DNA from: an uncultured Oscillospiraceae bacterium
Lineage (GTDB): Bacteria > Bacillota > Clostridia > Oscillospirales > Oscillospiraceae
Assembly: GCA_934646185.1 (NCBI GenBank)
Contig: CAKUEH010000007.1
Span: 57,600-121,599, forward strand
Direction: 5' to 3'
Length of the DNA: 64,000 nt
In this document: in pieces, positions 1-8,100 of the stretch
Numbering within the stretch: position 1 is the first letter of the stretch
Layout of the letters: every line of letters starts with the position of its first letter
Made by a program: the position numbers and the translations under genes
The notes under the pieces: model-generated
Told to the model about the DNA's origin: nothing
What the model saw: the letters and a program-made list of their open reading frames with translations, nothing else
Database searches by the model: none

Positions 1-545
1 AGACGGCGGAGCCCGATGAAGAGGCCGTCACGCTGCAGGAACCGGAGCCGCTGACCGTCACGCCGTGGCCGGGCGGCGAGATCCCGTTCCTCACGCCGTT
101 TCTCTACGATCTGGACGGAGACGGGCAGGACGAGCAGTATTTCTTTGCCGTCGCCAACGTCTGGCTGTCGAATACAACGCTCTACATCTTTCCGGACGGT
201 TCCCGCGGCTATCAGCCGGGCGAACGGCTGATGATGAGCTATGTTCCGCTCATCTGCCGTCAGAATACAGAAGGGGATTTCGAGGTCGTGCCGGAGCTGG
301 CGGGCCTGCTGACAGACGTGGAGGTCGAGATCTATTATTCCGGAGACCAGCCGGGGGAGATGGTCGAGCCTTTGCGCAGGCCGTACCGGTATCGTAGCGT
401 GTGGGACGGCATGGTCGAGGTGTGGGCGACGGGGAAATGCAAGGGGCCGTGGATCATACTGGCGCGCGCAAACCTGAACGGCCAGCCGGTCGAGGCGGCA
501 ACGCAGAACCGGAGCTATCTGATCACAGAGACGGAAGCCCCGTAA
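1..545 (+). CDS. 3' end of an unrecognised protein (partial)
   Basis: An open frame runs in from the left edge (first full codon at base 3) and stops with TAA at 543-545, giving about 180 residues; the true start lies outside. I do not recognise a family. It has an acidic, proline-rich linker at the left edge, then a DLDGDGQDE stretch that resembles a calcium-binding or FG-GAP-like loop, and many aromatic residues. Its neighbours are secreted proteins, so an exported location is plausible but no signal peptide can be seen. The last 20 codons and the following leader are duplicated at 4969-5105, where they stand as a remnant without the rest of the gene. Confidence 0.75.
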   Translation, partial: TAEPDEEAVTLQEPEPLTVTPWPGGEIPFLTPFLYDLDGDGQDEQYFFAVANVWLSNTTLYIFPDGSRGYQPGERLMMSYVPLICRQNTEGDFEVVPELAGLLTDVEVEIYYSGDQPGEMVEPLRRPYRYRSVWDGMVEVWATGKCKGPWIILARANLNGQPVEAATQNRSYLITETEAP

Positions 546-620
546 ATTTGCCCGGAAACTAAGCAGACAGCATAACAAACGCGGCTCGTTCTATGATAAA
601 ATTTTCCTATAATAATGAAA
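484..620 (+). repeat. Gene-tail-plus-leader cassette, copy 1
   Basis: These 137 bp recur at 4969-5105 with about seven mismatches, at a constant offset of 4485 bp. The cassette holds the last 20 codons of the upstream gene, its TAA stop and the whole untranslated leader of the next gene up to its ribosome site. Copy 1 leads into the LRR protein and copy 2 into the 1850-residue protein. Confidence 0.93.
608..613 (+). promoter_or_regulatory. Possible -10 element before the LRR gene
   Basis: A perfect TATAAT lies 21 bases before the chosen ATG. No good -35 sits 16-18 bases upstream. In the duplicated cassette the same position reads TATAAG. The short distance to the ATG would leave a leader of about 15 bases, so this is only a candidate. 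Confidence 0.35.
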
Positions 621-634
621 GGGCGGAAGAACAG

Positions 635-3600
635 ATGCTGAAAAAGTGGTACGCAAAGCTGCTTGTCCTGCTGGCCGTGGTCTGCGCAGTCGCCGCAGCC
701 CACCCGGCCGCACAGGCAGAAGCTATCCCGGAGGAGACGGCGCAGGAACAGATCGAAGCCGGTGTCACGATACTTGCGTCGGGAACCTGCGGCAGTAATC
801 TGACGTGGTCGCTGGACAGCGCCGGTACGCTGACGATCAGCGGCAGCGGGGCAATGACGGACTATAGCATCAACAACGCTGACTCGACCACCGCGCCCTG
901 GCGAAATTATGCTTCCTCTATCTGCAGTGTGGTGTTTGAACCCGGCGTTACCTCCATCGGGAGACACACATTTTATAAATTCCAAAATCTGAAGTCAATA
1001 AGGTTTCCAAATGACTACTTCTCTCGCTTGTCTACGATTGGGGAGGGAGCGTTCGAGTGTACCGGCCTGACAGGTACACTCTCGCTCCCGTACGGTGTGA
1101 CTGTCATTGAAAACGGAGCTTTCTCCGAGTGCATCAATCTGGCAGGACTCAGCCTTCCGTCCAGCTTGACCAGTATCGGTTCCTATGCGTTCTGTAATTG
1201 TAACAGCCTGACAGGTACCCTTGAATTCCCCAGTGGCTTGGAGTCAATCGGCGGTAGCGCCTTTAAAGGCTGCTATAACATGACAGGCCCTCTTACTTTT
1301 CCGTCAAGGTTGACTTACATCGGGCCGGATGCGTTTGATAATTGTTCCGGGTTTGGCAGGCTCGCCTTCTTTGAAGGGGATGCACCGTCAGCTACTGCGA
1401 CTTCCCTGAGAAACGGCACCCGTGTATATTATCGTCCCGGAACCAGCGGCTGGAAAGATAGCAGTGTGTATGACATCACAACCGGAACATGGAATGGGTA
1501 TCCGCTGAATGTTTGGAACAGTAATGATGCGCTGGCCTCAGGAACCTGCGGGGAGAACCTGACATGGTCGCTGTCAGCAGACGGCGTGTTCACCATCAGC
1601 GGAAGCGGCCGGATGGCAAATTATTCAAAAACATCTGATCACACCATGACAGCGCCCTGGAGCGATTTTTCGGCGGCGATCCGTAAAGTGATCATCGAAC
1701 CCGGCGTAACATCTATTGGGGAACGGGCGTTCTATAACTGTAAAAGTATTACCGACATAACATTGCCGGACGGCCTGACCAGTATCGGGTATGCTGCATT
1801 CTCCAGCTGCACCGCATTAGCCGGTGACCTCGTTTTCCCGGACAGCCTGACCTACATCGGCAGCATCGCCTTCTCTACCTGCACGAGCCTGACGGGGACT
1901 CTTATTTTCCCTGCGAGCTTGACTGAGATCAGCCCAAGTGCATTTTTGAATTGCACAGGTCTTGACAAGATCGTTTTCTTTCTGGGGAATGCGCCGAAAG
2001 AGAACAAGCAAGTTTTTGCGAGCGGCACAACTGTGTACTATAGGTCCGGAACGAGCGGCTGGCCGAGCGACAGCAGGTGGTGGTGCGATTATCAGCTGAA
2101 AGAGGTGCCAAACGATACCATAGCGATCGGCCTTTGCGGCGCAGAGGATGGCGGAGAGAATCTGATCTGGATGCTGAGTCACGATGGAACGCTCACCATC
2201 AGCGGCAGCGGAGCGATGGCGGATTACAATGGAACAACGACAACACCCTGGGCCCGATATTTCCTCTCTATTCATGCGGTTAAGGTTGAATCCGGAGTTA
2301 CCTCCATTGGCAGGTATGCTTTCAATAACTATGTAGCAATTACTGATGTGTTTTTGCCGGACGGTCTGATCAGTATCGGATATGCTGCGTTCGAAAACTG
2401 TACTGCCCTGACCGGCAAGCTATCACTTCCAAAAAGCCTGACCAGCATCGATATCAAAGCATTTAAGAATTGCACGGCCCTCAGTGGGGACCTGGTGATT
2501 CCAGACGGAGTTCACACGATTGCGGATGAATCGTTCTGCGGTTGCAGCGGACTTACCGGTACGCTGCGTATTCCGTCTGGGGTATCTGAGATCAGATCGA
2601 GCGCTTTTATGGGTTGTACCGGCTTGTCAAAATTGATATTGCCGGATTCGATCACCAAGATCAGATATGGTGCGTTTTACGAATGTACAGGTCTGTCTGA
2701 ATTGATTCTTCCGCAGTCCATTTTCACTGTAGATATTGAGGGATCGGCGTTCTTTGGATGTACCAGCTTGAGCGGAACACTCACAATTCCGAAAAATGTC
2801 CGCCTTGGAGGCGGTGCTTTTGCCGGATGCACCGGAATCACAGCTTTTGCAGCGGAGGATTATTATTCTGCCGATGATAGCGGCGCTCTTTATGAAGGCA
2901 GTACGTTGTGTGCGTTTCCTGCCGGAGCTCCGCTGGAAACCTACACGGTTCAAGACGGTACAAGCATCATTGGTAGATATGCGTTCAGCGGCTGCTGCAA
3001 TCTCGATACAGTGATTGTTCCTGCCACGGTTCAAAAGATTGACTGGAACGCATTTGAGCGCATGCCGAAATTGAAGTCTGTCTACTTTTATGGTAATTAC
3101 CCGCCGACAAGTTCAGCATATTTTCCACAAAATGAAGGCTCACGTCTGAAAATCTACTATATGAAAAGTGCCGATGGTTGGACGGAGGAAAAGTGGCCTT
3201 CGCAGTATTTTGAGCTGATCGAATGGAATCCGTATGCAGTCACCGGTGTGGAACTGGACACCGAAACCCTGACACTGCCTCTTGGAAAAACGCAAAAATT
3301 GGTCGCGACCGTTTTGCCGGAGTGGGCAAAGGACAAGTCTGTCACCTGGGCCTCCGCGGATATGGATGTTGCGGCGGTGTTTGCGGACGGGTCGGTCCTC
3401 GGCAAGAAGGCCGGGACGACGACGGTCACCGCCAAGACCGTCGACGGCGGCTTTACGGCGAGCTGCACCGTCACGGTCGAGCCCGCACCCGATGACGTTA
3501 TGCCCGTCCGCCTCAGCTCCGTCTGCGCGCGACCCGGCAACACCGTGCAGGTGCGCATCATGCTGGACAGAAACCCCGGCTTTGCAAACCTGAGTCTTGT

Positions 3601-4123
3601 AATCGGCTATGATGCGGACGTCATGACGCTGACGACGGTCGAGAACAAGGTATCCGGCACGGAGTACACAGGGTCGCAGACGCTCACAGCGGATCCGTAT
3701 ATGCTGACATGGAACAGCGGAACCCAAAACTGCACAGCGTCCGGTACGCTGGCGATCCTGACGTTCCAGATCAAAAATACCGCCGCCTACGGTGTGTATC
3801 CTATCTCCGTCAGCTTCTATCAGGGCCGCGATCAGAACTACACAGACGGCGTTGACGTGAACTATAACCAGACAGGACAGCCGCTGCCGCTGCTCTATAT
3901 CGGAAGCAGCGCGGAAATCCGCTCCTATATCCCCGGAGATATCAGCGGCGACGGGCGTGTCGATTCCCGCGACGTGCTGACGCTGCTGCGCTATCTTTCC
4001 GAGTGGGACGGGATCACCGTGGTCGATGAGGCGCTGGACGTGAATGGAGACGGAAAATCCAATTTCTGGGATGCGACGGCGCTTCTGCAATACATCGCCG
4101 GCTGGGACGTCGTTCTGCATTAA
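635..4123 (+). CDS. Secreted BspA-like LRR protein with Big2, cohesin and dockerin domains
   Basis: The product has 1162 residues. I start at ATG 635, after GAAAGGGCGGAAG, rather than the in-frame ATG at 593, because 635 begins a proper signal peptide (MLKKWYAKLLVLLAVV, processing near AAQA). Three modules, near residues 46, 299 and 497, each begin with a GTCG-NLTWSL-ISGSG motif and continue into BspA-type (LRR_5) repeats of the pattern LPxxLTSIGxxAFxxC. A bacterial Ig-like Big_2 domain follows (about 868-950), then a cohesin-like domain (about 956-1080), then two dockerin calcium loops (DISGDGRVDSRD and DVNGDGKSNFWD, about 1100-1160). BspA-like proteins bind host or bacterial surfaces; cohesin and dockerin are the snap-together modules of cellulosome-type assemblies. 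The gene after it, 12 bp on, encodes another cohesin-like protein. Confidence 0.9.
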   Translation: MLKKWYAKLLVLLAVVCAVAAAHPAAQAEAIPEETAQEQIEAGVTILASGTCGSNLTWSLDSAGTLTISGSGAMTDYSINNADSTTAPWRNYASSICSVVFEPGVTSIGRHTFYKFQNLKSIRFPNDYFSRLSTIGEGAFECTGLTGTLSLPYGVTVIENGAFSECINLAGLSLPSSLTSIGSYAFCNCNSLTGTLEFPSGLESIGGSAFKGCYNMTGPLTFPSRLTYIGPDAFDNCSGFGRLAFFEGDAPSATATSLRNGTRVYYRPGTSGWKDSSVYDITTGTWNGYPLNVWNSNDALASGTCGENLTWSLSADGVFTISGSGRMANYSKTSDHTMTAPWSDFSAAIRKVIIEPGVTSIGERAFYNCKSITDITLPDGLTSIGYAAFSSCTALAGDLVFPDSLTYIGSIAFSTCTSLTGTLIFPASLTEISPSAFLNCTGLDKIVFFLGNAPKENKQVFASGTTVYYRSGTSGWPSDSRWWCDYQLKEVPNDTIAIGLCGAEDGGENLIWMLSHDGTLTISGSGAMADYNGTTTTPWARYFLSIHAVKVESGVTSIGRYAFNNYVAITDVFLPDGLISIGYAAFENCTALTGKLSLPKSLTSIDIKAFKNCTALSGDLVIPDGVHTIADESFCGCSGLTGTLRIPSGVSEIRSSAFMGCTGLSKLILPDSITKIRYGAFYECTGLSELILPQSIFTVDIEGSAFFGCTSLSGTLTIPKNVRLGGGAFAGCTGITAFAAEDYYSADDSGALYEGSTLCAFPAGAPLETYTVQDGTSIIGRYAFSGCCNLDTVIVPATVQKIDWNAFERMPKLKSVYFYGNYPPTSSAYFPQNEGSRLKIYYMKSADGWTEEKWPSQYFELIEWNPYAVTGVELDTETLTLPLGKTQKLVATVLPEWAKDKSVTWASADMDVAAVFADGSVLGKKAGTTTVTAKTVDGGFTASCTVTVEPAPDDVMPVRLSSVCARPGNTVQVRIMLDRNPGFANLSLVIGYDADVMTLTTVENKVSGTEYTGSQTLTADPYMLTWNSGTQNCTASGTLAILTFQIKNTAAYGVYPISVSFYQGRDQNYTDGVDVNYNQTGQPLPLLYIGSSAEIRSYIPGDISGDGRVDSRDVLTLLRYLSEWDGITVVDEALDVNGDGKSNFWDATALLQYIAGWDVVLH

Positions 4124-4135
4124 GGAGGTGCGAAC

Positions 4136-4936
4136 ATGAAAAGAAGGCTTTTCTGCTGCCTGCTGGCTGCAATGCTTTTCATCAGCTCTCTTCCTGCCGT
4201 GCAGGCCGCAAGCGCCCCAAACGTATCGGTGCAGGCCGCAAGCGCCCCAAACGTATCGGTGCAGACCGTCTCCGCGACGGCCGGTGACGAGGTAACCGTA
4301 GCCGTGACCCTGTCCGGAAATACCGGCTTTTCAGACCTGAGCATTGAGCTGGATTACGACCCGGCGATTTTGACGCTGGTTCAGGTCGAACAGGAAGCGC
4401 TTACGTCGGACTGCCTCCAATCGCAATCGCAGCACCTGACAGACCGTCCGTATTCCCTGATCTGGCTGTCCTGGACCACGCTCTGTCCGTCCAACGGCAC
4501 CCTTGCGACGCTGACTTTCTGCATTTCAGCCGATGCCCCCGACGGGAGCTATCCGATTTCCGTCAGCTTTTACAAGGGCCGTCAGGGAGACAACGAGGAC
4601 GGCGTCAGCGTGAATTACCAGAGGGCCGGCAGTGAGAATCAGAAGCCGCTCGGCCTGACCTATACAAGCGGCTCCGTGCGCGTCAAGGCGGTGCCGGACA
4701 CGGAGGTGACCGTTTCCCTCGGCAGCCGCGGACAGGCGACGCTCTCCGCCCGCCATCGGATGACGGGGCAGATCTATATCGCGTCTTATACCAACGAGGG
4801 CCGTATGCTGGGCGTCTCGATCCGGGACGCGGCAGAAATTGTCTCTGCCGCGCCTGCCTCCGGCGCGGCTTACGTCAGGCTTATGTGGCTGGATGAGTAT
4901 CGTCCGGTCTGCGCCTCGCAGCAGATCACCCTGTAA
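4136..4936 (+). CDS. Secreted cohesin-domain protein
   Basis: The product has 266 residues. The ribosome site AGGAGG overlaps the stop region of the upstream gene and ATG 4136 follows 12 bp after it, so the two are probably co-transcribed. A signal peptide (MKRRLFCCLLAAMLFISS, cut near AVQA) is followed by a 10-residue tandem duplication, then a cohesin-like beta domain (about 45-175: GDEVTVAVTLSGNTGFSDLS, the YDPAILTL strand, a YPISVSFYKGR strand) that closely resembles the cohesin of the preceding LRR protein. The last 75 residues form a small domain (IYIASYTNEGRMLGV) also seen at the end of the 1850-residue protein downstream. It has no dockerin, SLH or sortase motif. Its partner could be the dockerin of the LRR protein; this is inference. 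Confidence 0.85.
   Translation: MKRRLFCCLLAAMLFISSLPAVQAASAPNVSVQAASAPNVSVQTVSATAGDEVTVAVTLSGNTGFSDLSIELDYDPAILTLVQVEQEALTSDCLQSQSQHLTDRPYSLIWLSWTTLCPSNGTLATLTFCISADAPDGSYPISVSFYKGRQGDNEDGVSVNYQRAGSENQKPLGLTYTSGSVRVKAVPDTEVTVSLGSRGQATLSARHRMTGQIYIASYTNEGRMLGVSIRDAAEIVSAAPASGAAYVRLMWLDEYRPVCASQQITL
4201..4260 (+). repeat. Perfect 30-bp tandem duplication
   Basis: Bases 4201-4230 and 4231-4260 are identical. They encode QAASAPNVSV twice, immediately after the signal peptide. The unit is a multiple of three, so the frame is kept whatever the copy number. Absence of any mismatch suggests a recent slippage event or an assembly artefact. Confidence 0.97.
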
Positions 4937-4968
4937 TGCACAGACGCAGATGCAAGTACAGGAACAGG

Positions 4969-5030
4969 AGCCGGTCGAGGCGGCGACGCAGAACCGGAGC
5001 TATCTGATCACAGAGACGGAAGCCCCGTAA
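4969..5030 (+). pseudogene. Remnant: last 20 codons of the gene at 1-545
   Basis: The translation EPVEAATQNRSYLITETEAP plus TAA is identical to the end of the protein at 1-545. Upstream of 4969 the similarity stops abruptly in unrelated sequence after the cohesin gene. It has no start codon or ribosome site of its own and is a duplicated fragment, not a working gene. Confidence 0.88.
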
Positions 5031-5105
5031 ATTTGCCCGGAAACTAAGCAGACAGCATAACAAAAACGGCTCGTTCCGTGATAGAATTTTCCTATAAGAA
5101 TGAAA
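4969..5105 (+). repeat. Gene-tail-plus-leader cassette, copy 2
   Basis: Second copy of the 137-bp cassette at 484-620. It supplies the leader for the gene at 5121. Differences from copy 1 are scattered single bases, mostly in the untranslated half. Confidence 0.93.
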
Positions 5106-5120
5106 AGGAGAGATTCTGTC

Positions 5121-8100
5121 ATGAAACGAGTCGTTTGTCTGCTGCTCTGTGCGGTTATGCTGCTGAGCCTGCTGCCCGCGTCAGCGCTGGCGGACGGAGA
5201 GAATCAGCTGTACTTTGAGCAATGCGATGCGGATGGTACGCCATGCGATGATGGCCGCGTGGACGGAATGAACGTGAGCTACGGCGATACCGTCTATTTC
5301 CGCGCGTATACCGCCAAAAAGGACGGTGAGGCCGTTACGAGCGATGCGCTGCGTCTGTGGGACGACGGACAGAATGTCACCGCCGACGCTCTGCGCTGGA
5401 ACCCGTCCGGGTCAGAGGGCTTTTACGCGTGGAACACCAAAACCGCAAAAACCAATGCGCCGACATTCAGCGCGACCGTCAATGGCGCGGACTACAGATT
5501 TACGCCGCGCGTTTATGAGGCGGACGTCGGCTGGTTCTCGTCTCAGGACAAGTGCATTGCTTCGGCGCTGGTCTACGGGAACGAGCCGAACGCCAACGTG
5601 TATTATGACGGCTCGGAAGACGTTGCCGTTTATCTGATCTCGGAGTCCAACTTTGTTACGGAAATTTCGGAGAATGCCATCCAGAAGGACGACGGCATTG
5701 TGACCGAACTGATCTCCAGAGGGACCAACGGCGCGGGAGTCGATCTTGGCGCATGGCTGAAGGTCACGTGCCCGAAGGGGTTGTCCGACGGACAAAAGCT
5801 GTCTGTGACGGTCAAACGGGGGCCGTCGTGGGATCTGGACGGACTTACGACCGTCACCTACACCGTCACCTTCTCGGAAACCGGCGTTCGCATCGAGGAG
5901 CCGTCCGAAGACCTCCCCGGCGAGCCGGTGCTGCTGCCGGGCGTTTCGATAAACGGCAATCAGCTCTATCTGGGGATCGGTCTCTTCTCCAGCAGCGGCC
6001 TGGTGCTCGCGAGAAGCGGCAGCTTTACCTCGCCGAGCACCGAGGAGCGTTGGGAAACCTATACCGCGCTTCTATGGACAAAGGACAAAGAGGGCTATTC
6101 CCGCGTCGGCGTGGAGCATTACAAGGAGGGCGTGATCAAAGGCTGGGAGCAGCTGTCGAATATAACGCTGTCATCCCCCCGCAGCACGACCGGAAACACG
6201 AGCACGCCGGAGTGGATCCAGACCACCGAGGAGGGATGGCCTGTCTACAGACTCGGCCTCATCAACAGCTCGATGAACGGCACGTGGGAGATCACCGCGT
6301 CCTGCACGCTGAATGGAAAAGAATACAGGGTCAGCTGCTACACGGCGCGGGAAGCGGCGAATGAGAGGACAATCGATGCTGACGAGACCGACACGGTCGA
6401 AACGCTGAACAGCAAGATCGCGGCGTTCATGGAAGAAGCATCCACAGGAACGCGCTGGCTCAACATCAATCTCGTCGCGGGAGCAACCTATACCGGCACG
6501 ATCAAGATCCAGGGGGAAACCGGCTCCGGCCGCGTGATCGTGATCCTGCGCGGCGGCTGGAAGGACGACGTCCAGACCACGATCGAGGGCGGTATCCGAT
6601 CCGATAACGACACGCTGTCTGTCCAGAATATCCATTTTGTCGGCGCGGGCAAGGACAAGACAACGTTTGAAGACGGTGCGCAGAACTCCGCGCTCTACGG
6701 CGTCGGCCGGGCAAACTCTGTCAGATGTACGTTCGAGGGCTATGACAAGGCCGTGATCTGGAAAGAGAGCCGGCGGATGTTTGGCAATAACAACGTATAC
6801 AGAGACAACAACATCGCGTGGTATGTCGACAACCAGAACCTGAACGGCGGCAACAACGACGCGGTCGGCACGCTCTTTGAGAACAACAACTGCGCGATCT
6901 ACGTCCAGTCCATGGGCGATCTCCAATACACAAGAGAGGTCACCGACAGCATCCGCTATAACCGGTTCCTCAATAACCAGTACGACGTCCAGAACGTCGA
7001 CGGACGGGACTGGTTCATCCCGGAAAACTATTTTGTACACGGCGAGAACAAGGATGGAACGCCGAGGCTCGCAACGGCGATCGATCCGGCGACGTCCGTC
7101 AGCTGCTATCCGATGGCCACGCGCGTCCGGAACGGGGAAACGCAGCGCGACGACTATACCTATTATTACAATTACGAACAGCTTGATTACGATCAGATCG
7201 CGGCAAATCAGGTCTATAGGCTCTCCAACAGACTGACCGGCAGCTATCCCACGCCGGCGGCCGATCTGGACGGCAAGATCTTCGAGGTCGTCGACGAGGA
7301 GAACGGCAGCAGCGCGCTTGCAGTGTTCAGCTTCCCGGAGGCGCAGACGCAGTCGGCGATCGCGACGCTTGCAGCACAGACGGACGCGTTCGACGCGACT
7401 GTCAGTGTCAAACGCACGGACGATCAGATCATCCTCACCATGAACGACCCCTGTAAGAACGTCCGGGTCAAGCTGCCGTGTACGTTCGAAAACGGCACGG
7501 TCACGCATGACGGCGAGAAGCTGGACGGGTTCGCGTTTGAAAACGGCAGTGTCGGCTTCTGGACAGCCGAGGGCGGCGAATATGTGATCACAAAGAGCGG
7601 GGCGGAGCAGCCCCAGCCCGGTGAGCTGACCGGCTGCACTACCGTCGAGGAGATCAACGATGCGCTGGCGGAAACGTTCGCGAACCTCGAAGCGCTCAGG
7701 GAGCAGGAAATACACTCCATATACGTCTATCTGAGCGAACCGGTGTATACAGGCCAGATCGTTGTCCCGGAACGCCCGGAAGGGTTTCAGGATTACTGGC
7801 TCACCGTGATCGTCCGCGGCGTTCGTCAGGGCGGAGTGACGCTGCACGGCGGCATCCGCTCAAACAGCGTGTCGCTCTTCGCGGAAATGCTCAACTTTGT
7901 CGGCGCGGGTCAGGATGAGAGCGGCGCGTATTATCAGAAATGGCCGGAGGGAACCGCCAACGCCGGTGAGGAAAACACTGCGCTTTACGGCGATTCCGGC
8001 GGCGGGCAGGCAGGCTGCACCTTTACCGGCTACGATTACGCGGTAAAGCTGACAAAAGGCGTGCGGCCATGCGGCTTAAACAATACCTTTACGCAGAACC

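Noticed and set aside
4201..4260. Possible CRISPR-like direct repeat
   Set aside because: Two abutting coding units with no spacer, inside a reading frame; a tandem duplication. No array of spaced repeats exists in the window.
6171..7847. 558-codon open frame on the minus strand
   Set aside because: Same reason: antisense of the first and second modules of the secreted protein, with no ribosome site.
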